Shown here one piece after another: positions 8,863-17,249 of a stretch of DNA of 45,121 bases (positions are counted from its first letter, which is position 1; every line of letters starts with the position of its first letter). The DNA is taken from NCBI GenBank assembly GCA_020726405.1, contig DYSB01000005.1:1-45121 (forward strand). Reading direction: 5' to 3'. Both the position numbers and the translations under genes were made by a program. This stretch comes from Acetofilamentum sp. Its GTDB lineage: Bacteria; CAIWAD01. The notes beneath the pieces are model-generated. The model made no database searches and was not told the origin of the DNA. It worked only from the letters and a program-made list of their open reading frames with translations.

Positions 8863-10482
8863 ATGCGACTTCCCGCCCTGCTTGTTCTTGCCGCCGCGGC
8901 CCAGGCAACGGTGCTGCTGCCCGCCACGGCCCTGCGCTTCCAACCCGCCGGCCTGGAGCTGGGCGTGCGTTCCCTGGCCCCGCTGGACACGGCGGTCTGG
9001 GTGGTCAACCAGTCCGCGGAGCCTGTCCAGGTGGCCGAGTTGCTGACCCTCAGCGGGCGCCTGCAGCCGGGCAGCCTGGCGGAGCTGCCCGCGGGGGATT
9101 CCCTGCGCCTGCCCCTGCACATGGACCTGAGCGCCGATCTGGATCTGCGCGACGTCCTGCAGCTGCGCTCGCCCCAGCTCGCCGGTCTGCCCAGCCTGAG
9201 CGTCACGGCCCAGCCCCGCCACCCGGATCCCGACTGGGCCGGCGCCGCCAATCTCTGGGGTACGGCGCTCAAGACCTTCCTGAACAGCCGGGTGACGGGC
9301 CACACGGTCTACAGTTACACCAATGCCCGGCAGCACATGTTCGGCGAGTATGACAACGTGAACGGCCAGGTGCAGTGCGTCTACACGGCCAGCTGGGTGA
9401 CCACGGACGGCATCCCCGACGGCAACGTGATGAACTGCGAACACACCTGGCCCCAGAGCCTGGGCGCCGAGGGCGACGCGCGCAGCGACATGCACCACCT
9501 CTTCCCCACCCTGAGCACGCCCAACAGCATACGCGGCAACCTGCCCTTCGGCGACGTGGTGACACAGAATTGGGCCCAGGGCGGCAGCCTGCGTGGCACG
9601 GACGCCGGCGGCGTGACGGTCTTCGAGCCCCGGGATCCGCACAAGGGCGACTGCGCCCGCGCCTGCTTCTATTTCGCACTGCGCTACGGCAACCTTTCCA
9701 GTTTCCTGACCTACCAGGAGCCCGTCCTGCGCCAATGGGCCTTCGCGGACACGGTGAGCCAGAAAGAGCTGGACCGCAACGCGGCCATCGACGCGCTGCA
9801 GCACAACCGCAACCCTTTCATCGACCACAACGGCTGGCTGGAGCGCATCGCCTCGCTGGCCGGCAGCGCCGACCCCGCCCCCACCCGCCTGCTCTCCCTG
9901 GCCGTGGACAGCCTGGAGCTGGGCGAAGTGGCCGCGGGCGACAGCGTGCGCTTCCAGTTGCCGCTGCTCAACACGGGCAATGCCACGCTGCTGGTGGGCT
10001 ATGTGCAGTCCTCCCAGCCGGCGGACCTCCACGTGCTGTCCGCGCCCACTTCCCTGGCGGCCGGTCAGCTGGGCTGGGCCGAGTTCTCCTACCACCCCGG
10101 CACGGCCGTGGCCCCGGTGGAGATCACGGTGAGCACCAACGCGCAGAACGGCGCGCTGCGCCAGGTGGCCGTGACGGGCGGGCGCTTCGACACGGCGCTG
10201 GAGCCGTCCGCTCCGCGTCCCGCCGCCTGGCGTCTGCTGGGCGCGGCGCCGAATCCCTTCAACCCCGCCACCCGCCTCACGCTGGAGCTGGCGCAGCCCG
10301 CCCGGCTGAAACTCAGCCTGCACGACGTGCGCGGTGCGCGGGTCTGGGAACGGTTCGAGGAGTTGCCGGCCGGGCGCAGCCAGCTCACGCTGGATCTGGC
10401 GAACCGGCCCAGCGGCCGCTATTGGCTGCAGGTCGGAGATGGACAGCTCGTGGAAACCCTGCCCCTGACGCTGCTGCGCTAA
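8863..10482 (+). CDS. Secreted endonuclease I with C-terminal sorting module
   Basis: The protein has 539 residues, starting with a signal peptide (MRLPALLVLAAAAQA). Residues about 125-330 form the endonuclease I (EndA/NucM) domain with NCEHTWPQS (191-199), SDMHHLFP (208-215) and RGNLPFG, which carry the metal- and DNA-binding residues of this beta-beta-alpha-metal nuclease family. A HYDIN-like beta domain follows (about 345-435), then a FlgD-like module (AAPNPFNPATRLTLEL, 445-539) of the kind used as a type IX secretion sorting signal. It should act outside the cell, cutting nucleic acids for nutrition or biofilm turnover. It is transcribed alone, divergent from the patatin gene and convergent with msrA. 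Longer than plain EndA (about 250 residues) because of the added domains. Confidence 0.92.
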   Translation: MRLPALLVLAAAAQATVLLPATALRFQPAGLELGVRSLAPLDTAVWVVNQSAEPVQVAELLTLSGRLQPGSLAELPAGDSLRLPLHMDLSADLDLRDVLQLRSPQLAGLPSLSVTAQPRHPDPDWAGAANLWGTALKTFLNSRVTGHTVYSYTNARQHMFGEYDNVNGQVQCVYTASWVTTDGIPDGNVMNCEHTWPQSLGAEGDARSDMHHLFPTLSTPNSIRGNLPFGDVVTQNWAQGGSLRGTDAGGVTVFEPRDPHKGDCARACFYFALRYGNLSSFLTYQEPVLRQWAFADTVSQKELDRNAAIDALQHNRNPFIDHNGWLERIASLAGSADPAPTRLLSLAVDSLELGEVAAGDSVRFQLPLLNTGNATLLVGYVQSSQPADLHVLSAPTSLAAGQLGWAEFSYHPGTAVAPVEITVSTNAQNGALRQVAVTGGRFDTALEPSAPRPAAWRLLGAAPNPFNPATRLTLELAQPARLKLSLHDVRGARVWERFEELPAGRSQLTLDLANRPSGRYWLQVGDGQLVETLPLTLLR

Positions 10483-10522
10483 CCGGGAGTCCTGAGGTTG
10501 TCCCCGGCTTCCGCTCGGCAAT

Positions 10523-10698
10523 CGGACTTGCCCACTTGACGGGCTTCATCGCCCCACCTGACGCTAGCGTCGGGCCACCCGACCGGATTTTTCGGAGCTT
10601 TCTTGCACATACCCCCAGTATGCGCTGTGAAACCTCCGTAAACCGGCCACGACTGGGATGCGAATCCCATCCAAGGTCCAAGCCCGACAGACTCCTAG
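10523..10698 (-). repeat. Dispersed TIR-bearing element, copy 1
   Basis: Read on the minus strand this begins ctaggagtctgtcgggcttgg and continues with ccttggatgggattcgc, matching the element at 35555-35720 along most of its length. The far end (near 10523) retains caagtccga but the terminal inverted repeat is eroded. It also contains a perfect 12-bp palindrome, gacgctagcgtc (10560-10571), absent from copy 2. It overlaps the msrA stop codon and fills the space between the convergent endonuclease and msrA genes. It has no coding potential of its own that I would defend; it looks like a MITE- or REP-like non-autonomous repeat. Confidence 0.75.
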
Positions 10699-11312
10699 TT
10701 GCGCGGTTCCCAGATGCGGCGCAGGAAGCCCGCGCGGCCCGAGCCTTCCTTGTAGCCCTGATAGCGCTCGGGCTCTTTGCGGTAGTAGTCCTGGTGGTGG
10801 TCCTCGGCGGGATAGAAAAGCGCCGCGTCGCGGATCTCCGTGACGATGGGGCGCTCGAAGGTGCCCGCGGCCGCCAGCGCCTCCTTGCTGGCCTGGGCCT
10901 CCAGCCGCTGCTCGGGCGTGTGACAAAAGATCGCCGTGCGGTACTGGCTGCCCTGGTCGGCGAACTGCCCCCAGGCGTCGGTGGGGTCGATGTTCTGCCA
11001 GAAGACCTCCAGCAGCTGACCGTAGCTCACCTTGCTGGAATCGAAACGCACCTGCACGACTTCCAGATGGCCGGTCCCGCCCGCGCAAACCTCGTCGTAG
11101 CTCGGGTTCTCCACCCGCCCGCCGCTGTAGCCACTCTCCACTGCCAGCACGCCCTCCAGCCGCTCGAAAGGCGGTTCCATGCACCAAAAGCAGCCGCCGG
11201 CGAAAGTGGCCAGGGAGGGGTCGGTGATGTCGGACATGGTGGGGTCTCCCGGTTTGGCGCAGCCCAGCAGCAGCGCCGGAACGAGAATCCAGAGCCCGCG
11301 CCGCACGGTCAC
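10695..11312 (-). CDS. msrA: Peptide methionine sulfoxide reductase MsrA, lipoprotein form
   Basis: The product has 205 residues. An N-terminal signal with lipobox LLLGC (Cys18) implies membrane anchoring on the periplasmic side. The MsrA catalytic motif is FAGGCFWCMEPPF, with nucleophile Cys41, and later YSGGRVENPSYDEVCAGGTGH and the characteristic EDHHQDYY are intact, so reduction of methionine-S-sulfoxide in envelope proteins is expected. The GTG start at 11312 overlaps the stop of the upstream lipoprotein gene in a GTGA, indicating translational coupling. The stop codon lies inside the edge of a dispersed repeat. No msrB is fused or adjacent. Confidence 0.94.
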   Translation of the reverse strand: MTVRRGLWILVPALLLGCAKPGDPTMSDITDPSLATFAGGCFWCMEPPFERLEGVLAVESGYSGGRVENPSYDEVCAGGTGHLEVVQVRFDSSKVSYGQLLEVFWQNIDPTDAWGQFADQGSQYRTAIFCHTPEQRLEAQASKEALAAAGTFERPIVTEIRDAALFYPAEDHHQDYYRKEPERYQGYKEGSGRAGFLRRIWEPRN

Positions 11313-11683
11313 TTCGCCCGCCTGAACTCTTGCGTGCCGCCGTTGTCGGGCATGGTCCAGGCCAGCAGGCTGTCCTCAATGGCGATGAGGGTCTCCAGTT
11401 CTGCCATCTGGTTGGGCACGGCCGCCAGGTGGACCTGGACCCGGTACTTGTTGATCACTTTCCAGCGGCCGCTGAGTTCCAGACCCTCCAGCTGGACGCG
11501 CAGGCTGTTGTCCGCGCGAAACTCCATCCGACTGATTTTGCTGTAAGGATTGCGGTTCACCCAGGCACCCAGCACCTGGTCCCGGGAGCCCACGGCGCAG
11601 GAAAGAAACACCAGCAGTCCCGCCAGGGCCGACCACACCCGCCACCTCCCTCGTGTCCCACGTCCCGTCCGCTGCGCGCCCAT
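11309..11683 (-). CDS. Small predicted lipoprotein, unknown function
   Basis: The ATG at 11683 is preceded by a good AAGGA box, giving 124 residues. A basic N-terminus and hydrophobic stretch end in FLSC, a probable lipobox. The rest reads as a short beta-rich domain (LGAWVNRNPYSKISRMEF ... LSGRWKVINKYRVQVHL), similar in feel to small lipocalin-like 'does the value exceed the residual' proteins, but I do not recognise a named family. Its stop overlaps the GTG start of msrA by four bases, so the two are co-translated. Function unknown. Confidence 0.7.
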   Translation of the reverse strand: MGAQRTGRGTRGRWRVWSALAGLLVFLSCAVGSRDQVLGAWVNRNPYSKISRMEFRADNSLRVQLEGLELSGRWKVINKYRVQVHLAAVPNQMAELETLIAIEDSLLAWTMPDNGGTQEFRRAK

Positions 11684-11778
11684 GGTCTTCCTTCCAAATG
11701 GGTGAAGTGTCACGCTTCCACGATGGCAATTCCCCTGACGGGAGACAACGAATGGGTCGAGCTGTGCCCGGCAAGTGA

Positions 11779-11810
11779 AATCCCCCGGGCACAGGCGCGA
11801 CCGGGGGATT
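11779..11810 (-). terminator. Hairpin downstream of the HYDIN-repeat gene
   Basis: A perfect 10-bp stem, aatcccccgg (11779-11788) with ccgggggatt (11801-11810) and a 12-base loop, lies 49 bp past the stop of the minus-strand repeat protein. The T tract after it on that strand is weak, so it is a plausible but imperfect intrinsic terminator. Confidence 0.55.
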
Positions 11811-11858
11811 GTGGTTGTTCAGCGCAGGCGTCCGGCCGGCGGTCGCCGGCGGCGGAGC

Positions 11859-14687
11859 CTACTTGAGGAAGAGCACCTTGCGCACCTGCACGCCCTGCCG
11901 GCATTCCAGCGTGACGAAGTAGGTGCCGCTGGCCACCTGCCCAGGCTGCCAGGTCAGGTTGTGCCGACCCGCGGAGAGCTCGCCGTCCAGCAGCACGACC
12001 ACCTGCCGGCCCTGGAGATCCCGCACCAGCACGCGCGCGTGATCGGGCTCCGGCAGGTCCAGCACCAAGTGGGTCGCCGGGTTGAAGGGGTTGGGCGCCG
12101 CCTCGTGCAGCAGGAAGGCCAGGGGCCGCGCGTCCTCCTCCACGGCCAGGAAGTTCAGGTCCCACAGACACTCCACGCCCCCGGAATTCCAGGTGCCGGC
12201 GCCGTCGCTGACTTCCAGATACAAGGTGACGTCTTCCGTGAACCAGTCCGCCAGGTCCACGCCGGATTCCGCGGCCTCCCAGATTCCCGAGCCCACCGTG
12301 CCGCTCCAGACGGTAACCGAGGTGCCGTCGTCCACCAGCACCGAGACCGTCAGCGTCCCGCCGCCCATGCTGGAGAGTGCCAGGCCGATCTCGCCGTTCT
12401 CCCAGTCCTGCACGAAGCCGGTCTCCGAGCCGGGCAGGTGGCCCAGCACGTCCACCGTGCCGCAGGCGGACTGTTCGCCCGTGAAAAGCTGCAGGGAGGC
12501 CACCACCGCCGTCAGACCCAGATCCGGACAGCCGCTGTCCGTGTCCAGAACGCAGGGGAAGCTGCCCGGCACCTCGCTGTGGAAGGTGACCGTGACGGTC
12601 TGGCTCTCACCGGCGCCCAGCGCGTAGGTGCCATTGGCCACGCTGTAGGCCGGGCAAGTCTCAGCCATCGCGCCGGCCAGCACGCCGCCGCCGACATTGG
12701 TGATCGAGAAGCTGCGCTCCACCGTGGAACCCGCCAGCAGCGTGCCGAAGTCCAGGCCCGTCGTGCTCAATTGGCAGACGGGTGGGTTGTCCACCAGGGC
12801 CGTCAACGGCAGGGCCGCGCAGTCGCTGCCCGTTTCCAGCTGGCAGGGGAAGCTGCCTTCGTCAGCGCTCTGGAAGGTCACGGTGACCACGTGCGACTGG
12901 CCCGTGGTCAGGGAATAGCTGCCGTTGGCCACGCTGTAAGTCGCGCAGTCCTCCGTCACCACGCCCTCCATCAGGCCGCCGCCCGTGTTGGTGATGCTGA
13001 AAGTGCGCGTCACCGGCGTGCCGGGCGCCGCCGTGCCGAAGTCCAGGCTGCCCACGCTCAGCTGGCAGGCGGGAGACAGCTCCACCACTCCCTGCATCTC
13101 GATGTCCGAGCAGCTGCCGCCCGTGTCCAGCGTGCAAGTGTAGTCACCGGCGCCGGAGCTCTGGAAGTTGACCGTCACCGTCTGGCTCTGGCCCGCCGCC
13201 AGGCTGTAGGCTCCGTTGGAGACCGCGAAGGCCGCGCAGGATTCCAGCACGGCGCCCGCCAGGGTGCCGCCACCCAGGTTGGTGATGGTGAAGGTGCGCG
13301 TCGCAACGATGTTGGGCAGCACGGTGCCAAAGTCCAGGGCGGCCACGCTCACGTCGCAGGCGGGCAGCGGATCCACCACGGCCGTCAGCGTCACGTCCTC
13401 ACAGTCGCCACCCGTGTCCAGCAGGCAGGTGTACTCGTCCGTCGCGGTTGCCTGGAAGCGCAGCACGAAATTCTGGCTCTGGCCGGCGTCCAGGTTGTAT
13501 GAGCTGCCGCCCACCACCTGGAAGTCCGGGCAGGATTCGGAGAGCGCGCCGCTCAACGTGTGGCCGCCGCTGTTGGTGATGGTCAGGGTTTGCTCCGCCG
13601 GGCTGTCGGGCTGCACGGTGCCGAAGTCCAGTGCGGAGGCGCTCACCTGGCACTGGGGCGCGGGCTGCACTTCGGCCAGCACCTGCACGTGGCCGCAGGA
13701 GGAGGAGGCGTCGATGGCGCACGTGTATTGGCCCGGTGTCGCGGAGAGGAAGTCGAAGCTGATGGTCTGGCTCTGGCCGGCGCCCAGCGAATAGGCCACC
13801 AGATCAGTGAAGGCGAAGCCCGGGCAATCCATGCTCGCCGTGCCGCTCAGCGTGCCGCCGCCAAGGTTGGTGATGGTGAAGGCACCGTTGGCAATCTCGT
13901 CGGGCAGCAACAGGCCCAAGTCGATGGCGGCCGTGCTCAGCTGGCAGATCGGGGCCAGCTCCACCTCGGCCGCGAGGGTGACGCCGTCGCAGTCGCCGCC
14001 CGTGGCCAACGTGCAGGGGAAACTGCCCGTCGAGGCGCTCTGGAAGGTCACGCTCACGGTCTGGCTCTGGCCGGCGGACAGGCTGTAGACGCCGTTCGTC
14101 ACCGAGTAGGCGTCACACGCCTCGGTCACTTCGCCCTCGAGTGTGCCACCGCCGATATTGCTGATGCTGAAGGTGAGCTCCAAGGGCGTGCCCGGCGCCG
14201 CCGTGCCGAAGTCCAGGCTGCTCTCGCTGACCTCGCAAAGCGGCGGCAAGGGGCATTCCAGGGTGGCGAAGACCGGCATGGAGCTGGGCAGGTTGGTGGG
14301 GAAGGGCGTGCCGATGTTGTAGGCGTACTGGTTGTTGGCACCCCGGCTGTAGGTCAACTGGGGGGAACCCTCGGGGCAGGTCAAATAGACCTTGAGGTCG
14401 CGTAGGGAGACGAAGGCGCCTTCCGCGATTATGTCCTCGTAGAGCTGGTCATAGGCCCAGACCAGCGAGACCGCGAGCGGACTGCCGCCCTCGAAGAGGA
14501 CATTGGCGGCCAGACGGCCGGGCTGATCCACGCCGTCGATCATCACCACGGCATCGGAACTGATGTTGCCCACCACGTTGTTGGGGCCGCTTCCCAGTTT
14601 GGTGGACGGGAAGTTCAGCTGCAGGTTGGCGAAGGCCCGGGCCGCGACCAACGTGAGCACAAACAAGCCGATTCGCATGATTCTCAT
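11859..14687 (-). CDS. Surface protein with six four-cysteine HYDIN-like repeats and sorting module
   Basis: The start at 14687 is chosen because AAGGGG sits seven bases upstream and the following residues form a signal peptide (MRIMRIGLFVLTLVAARAFA); the product has 942 residues. After an N-terminal beta region (about 20-150) come six tandem units of about 96 residues, each starting C-x-[VL]-S-x3-[LI]-D-[FL]-G and containing TITNxGGGTL and YSLxAGQSQTV. This is the ASPM/SPD-2/HYDIN (choice-of-anchor D) Ig fold. Each unit keeps four cysteines at equivalent places. A beta domain and the FlgD-like module (AAPNPFNPATHLVLDL) close the protein, predicting type IX-type export and surface attachment. 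It is transcribed after mlaD (138 bp gap). No enzymatic motif is visible; a structural or adhesive role is inferred. Confidence 0.85.
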   Translation of the reverse strand: MRIMRIGLFVLTLVAARAFANLQLNFPSTKLGSGPNNVVGNISSDAVVMIDGVDQPGRLAANVLFEGGSPLAVSLVWAYDQLYEDIIAEGAFVSLRDLKVYLTCPEGSPQLTYSRGANNQYAYNIGTPFPTNLPSSMPVFATLECPLPPLCEVSESSLDFGTAAPGTPLELTFSISNIGGGTLEGEVTEACDAYSVTNGVYSLSAGQSQTVSVTFQSASTGSFPCTLATGGDCDGVTLAAEVELAPICQLSTAAIDLGLLLPDEIANGAFTITNLGGGTLSGTASMDCPGFAFTDLVAYSLGAGQSQTISFDFLSATPGQYTCAIDASSSCGHVQVLAEVQPAPQCQVSASALDFGTVQPDSPAEQTLTITNSGGHTLSGALSESCPDFQVVGGSSYNLDAGQSQNFVLRFQATATDEYTCLLDTGGDCEDVTLTAVVDPLPACDVSVAALDFGTVLPNIVATRTFTITNLGGGTLAGAVLESCAAFAVSNGAYSLAAGQSQTVTVNFQSSGAGDYTCTLDTGGSCSDIEMQGVVELSPACQLSVGSLDFGTAAPGTPVTRTFSITNTGGGLMEGVVTEDCATYSVANGSYSLTTGQSHVVTVTFQSADEGSFPCQLETGSDCAALPLTALVDNPPVCQLSTTGLDFGTLLAGSTVERSFSITNVGGGVLAGAMAETCPAYSVANGTYALGAGESQTVTVTFHSEVPGSFPCVLDTDSGCPDLGLTAVVASLQLFTGEQSACGTVDVLGHLPGSETGFVQDWENGEIGLALSSMGGGTLTVSVLVDDGTSVTVWSGTVGSGIWEAAESGVDLADWFTEDVTLYLEVSDGAGTWNSGGVECLWDLNFLAVEEDARPLAFLLHEAAPNPFNPATHLVLDLPEPDHARVLVRDLQGRQVVVLLDGELSAGRHNLTWQPGQVASGTYFVTLECRQGVQVRKVLFLK
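12497..14237 (-). repeat. Six in-frame tandem repeats of about 290 bp
   Basis: Six consecutive units of about 96 codons inside the surface-protein gene share the pattern C-xxS-x3-LDFG ... TNxGGG ... C ... AGQSQ ... [PT]C ... [DS]C. Units differ clearly in sequence, so the duplication is not recent. The boundaries are approximate. Confidence 0.85.
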
Positions 14688-14825
14688 GGATTTCCCCTTC
14701 ATATTTAGCTGCGGAAGCTGTTGGACAAGTGCCGGCCAGGGTAACTCCCGCATGCTGGGAATCCCACGCAACCCTGCGCCCGGCAGGGATTTGAGCAGCA
14801 CCGCAGCGCTTGCTGGGCAGGTCGG

Positions 14826-15200
14826 TCAGCGGCTGGAATCCGGCTCCTCCGCGTCCTCGGATTTCTTGCCGAAGCCCCACAGGAGCCAGCTCTGCTTGGC
14901 CTTCTCCATCGGCAATTGGAAGTCGCTGGAGCCGGCCTTAAAGTTGGCGATGGCGGAGTCCAGGTTCTGGACCACGTCCTGGCTCACATTGTCGATCAGC
15001 ACGCCGAACTTGTCCGAGCCGTGCTTCAGGTTGACCATCGAGGTGTCGAAGTTGCGAGCCATGGATTGGTCCATCAGCAGGCGCCCCACCGTGCCCTTTC
15101 CCGCCTGGAGATGTTGGGAGATCCGGGCCAGGTCCAGGGTGATCAGGGCCGCGTTGTCCGCCGTGCGCTTGAGCGAGTTCAGGATGTCCTCCAGCTCCAA
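14826..15200 (-). CDS. mlaD: MlaD, C-terminal part (split by apparent frameshift)
   Basis: This frame encodes the C-terminal part of the MCE-domain protein whose N-terminal part is at 15179-15604. It begins LELEDILNSLKRTADNAA, which joins naturally after ...DNSKIMTA of the other frame if one base is added near 15203. The segment has 124 residues, mainly the helical needle region that follows the MCE domain in MlaD proteins. Read as an independent gene it would need a TTG start inside its neighbour. It is either the downstream half of a broken mlaD or the result of a one-base sequence error. The HYDIN-repeat gene follows 138 bp later. Confidence 0.75.
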   Translation of the reverse strand: MELEDILNSLKRTADNAALITLDLARISQHLQAGKGTVGRLLMDQSMARNFDTSMVNLKHGSDKFGVLIDNVSQDVVQNLDSAIANFKAGSSDFQLPMEKAKQSWLLWGFGKKSEDAEEPDSSR

Positions 15201-15604
15201 GGGCTGGCGGTCATGATCTTGCTGTTGTCGGCGATCGCCCGCTCCTGGCCGGTGCCCGGCTCGATGACCACGACCTTGTTGCCCATCAGGCCTTCCGCCC
15301 CGATGCTGGCGATGGCGTCCTGTTTGACGAAGCGGCGCACCTCCTCGTCGATGATCATCTCCACTTGCACCAGGCTGTCGCTGACGATGCTGATGTTGTC
15401 GATGGTGCCGATGTTCACCCCGGACAGCCGGACGTTGTTGCCGGCCTGCAACCCGCCGACGTCGCTGAAGATTCCCACCAGTTTGAACGTGCTGCGAAAG
15501 AGCTGCTGGCGCTCGCCGATGAGGTAGATCCCAACCACGAACAGGGCGATGCCCAGGGTGAGAAAGACCCCCAGGCGGATTTGACTGTTGGTGCTTTTCT
15601 TCAT
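15179..15604 (-). CDS. mlaD: MlaD, N-terminal MCE domain (split by apparent frameshift)
   Basis: An N-terminal transmembrane helix (IRLGVFLTLGIALFVVG) anchors an MCE domain (STFKLVGIFSDVGGLQAGNN, VRLSGVNIGTIDNI), the substrate-binding part of the MlaFEDB phospholipid transporter. The frame then runs into ...IMTASPWSWRTS and stops, which is unlike the family; the expected continuation PLELEDIL is in the next frame. I place the start at the ATG at 15604; a GTG at 15622 is also open. It is the third gene of mlaE-mlaF-mlaD, 30 bp after mlaF. The intact protein would be about 259 residues. Confidence 0.82.
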   Translation of the reverse strand: MKKSTNSQIRLGVFLTLGIALFVVGIYLIGERQQLFRSTFKLVGIFSDVGGLQAGNNVRLSGVNIGTIDNISIVSDSLVQVEMIIDEEVRRFVKQDAIASIGAEGLMGNKVVVIEPGTGQERAIADNSKIMTASPWSWRTS

Positions 15605-15634
15605 CTGACCCACCCCGCCCACTTGTCTGATTCG

Positions 15635-16420
15635 CTACTCAAAGAACGACCGGGTCCACGGATCCGCCGCACTCGCCAACTCCTCGAAGCTCCCCTGCGC
15701 CGTGCAGCGCCCATCCTGGAGCACGATGATCCGATTGGCCGTCCGCCGGGCGCAGTCGATGTCGTGGGTGATGATGATGGACGAGGTGTGGTAGATCCAC
15801 TGCACGTCCAGGATCAGCTTGCTGATCTCCTTGGACGTGATGGCGTCCAGCCCGGTGGTCGGCTCGTCGTAGAGCATGATTTCCGGTTTCAGGATCAGGG
15901 TCCGAGCCAGACCCAGCCGCTTGCGCATGCCGCCGGAGAGCTCGGACGGCAGCCGTTCCATGGCCTCCTCCAGCCCCACGTTCTGCAGGGCTTCCCGAAC
16001 CAGGGCCTCCAGTTCCGCTGCCGTCCGCTTGCCCGGCTGCCGGCGCAGGGGGAATTCCAGGTTTTCCCGCACGGTCATGGAGTCGTAGAGCGCGCTGCTC
16101 TGGAACAGGAAGCCGATCCGCCGGCGCAGGAGCAGCAGCTCGGCGTTGGGCAGGCTGGCGACGTCCTGCCCAAGGATGTTGACCTGTCCCTCGTCCAGCT
16201 CCTCCAGGCCCACCAGACACTTGATCAACACCGATTTTCCGCTGCCCGAACGGCCCAGCACCACCAGGTTCTCGCCCTTGTGCAGCTCCAGGCTCAGATC
16301 CTGGAGCACGTGGTTCGTCTCGAAGGATTTCTTGACGTGCGCCATCACGACCACCAGCTCGCCGGGCACGGCGGCCGCTGTGTCCGGGGGATCCACCTTC
16401 TCGGGCAGCGTGCTTGTCAT
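15635..16420 (-). CDS. mlaF: MlaF, ATP-binding subunit of phospholipid/retrograde transporter
   Basis: A complete 261-residue ABC ATPase with Walker A GRSGSGKS (56-63), signature LSGGM, Walker B IMLYDEPTTGLD and switch histidine ITHD. The sequence RRRIGFLFQSSALYDSMTV is typical of MlaF/Ttg2A rather than importer ATPases. It should couple ATP hydrolysis to lipid movement by MlaE and MlaD between the inner membrane and the periplasm. It begins two bases after the frame-corrected end of mlaE (stop at 16423-16425) and ends 30 bp before mlaD, consistent with one operon. Confidence 0.95.
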   Translation of the reverse strand: MTSTLPEKVDPPDTAAAVPGELVVVMAHVKKSFETNHVLQDLSLELHKGENLVVLGRSGSGKSVLIKCLVGLEELDEGQVNILGQDVASLPNAELLLLRRRIGFLFQSSALYDSMTVRENLEFPLRRQPGKRTAAELEALVREALQNVGLEEAMERLPSELSGGMRKRLGLARTLILKPEIMLYDEPTTGLDAITSKEISKLILDVQWIYHTSSIIITHDIDCARRTANRIIVLQDGRCTAQGSFEELASAADPWTRSFFE

Positions 16421-16442
16421 GTCTAGCTCTGCAACAGGCTGG

Positions 16443-17249
16443 TCAGCTGCACGGCCACCAGATCAATGATAACACCATGAAAATCGAGAAGACCACTGCG
16501 GAGTTGGTGGCCTTCCCCACCCCTTCCGTCCCGCTGTTGGAATGGAAGCCCTTGTAACACGAGATCACGCCCACCGCCCAGCCGAAGACGAAGGTCTTCG
16601 CCAGTGCGGGCAGCAGGTCTTTGAACTCGAGACTCTCGAAGACCTGTGTGACAAACAGTCGCGCGCTCACGTCGCCCTGCAGATTCACCCCGACGAAGGT
16701 CCCGAACAGCCCGAGGGCGTCCGCGAACACCACCAGCACGGGCAGCATGACGGTGGCGGCCAGCACGCGGCTGACCACGAGGAAGTTGAAGGGATTGGTG
16801 CCGGAGACCTGCATCGCGTCGATCTGCTCGCTGACGTTCATGGACGCCAGTTCGGCCCCGATGCCCGAGCCCGCCTTGCCTGCGAAAATGATCGCCGTGA
16901 CCACCGGACCGATCTCGCGCACCAGGGAGACGGCCACCATGGCCGGCAGCCACGAGATGGCGCCGAAGCGCACCAGGGTCGGGCGGGATTGGATGGTCAG
17001 CACCAGCCCGATGATGAAGCCCGTGATGGCGACCAGGGGCAGGGACTTGTAGCCGATGAGAAAGGCCTGTTTCAGCAGCTCTTCGAATTCATAGGGCGGA
17101 AGCAGGGCCTCCTTGAAGAAGCGCCCTGTGAAGCGGGCCAGGGAGGCCGTCTCCAGGAAGAATGATTTGAACCAGGAATCCGGGCGAAGCGCGGCCGGAA
17201 CCGGGGTCGGGCCGGTCGAGTCCGTCGCTGGGGCGGGTGAGGCTTCCAT
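16443..17249 (-). CDS. mlaE: MlaE, permease subunit, apparent C-terminal frameshift
   Basis: The product has 268 residues as read. It matches the MlaE permease: an amphipathic N-terminus, then LVAITGFIIGLVLTIQSRP, LVREIGPVVTAIIFAGKAGSG, the conserved E-rich loop ASMNVSEQIDAMQVSGTNPF and GVGKATNSAVVFSIF. The frame then ends in MVLSLIWWPCS, unlike the family. The neighbouring frame continues as VIIDLVAVQLTSLLQS and stops at 16423, two bases before mlaF, so one base seems missing near 16470. The last helix would therefore be lost. I choose ATG 17249 over the TTG at 17255. It is the first gene of the operon; I found no convincing promoter in the 331 bp upstream. Confidence 0.9.
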   Translation of the reverse strand: MEASPAPATDSTGPTPVPAALRPDSWFKSFFLETASLARFTGRFFKEALLPPYEFEELLKQAFLIGYKSLPLVAITGFIIGLVLTIQSRPTLVRFGAISWLPAMVAVSLVREIGPVVTAIIFAGKAGSGIGAELASMNVSEQIDAMQVSGTNPFNFLVVSRVLAATVMLPVLVVFADALGLFGTFVGVNLQGDVSARLFVTQVFESLEFKDLLPALAKTFVFGWAVGVISCYKGFHSNSGTEGVGKATNSAVVFSIFMVLSLIWWPCS

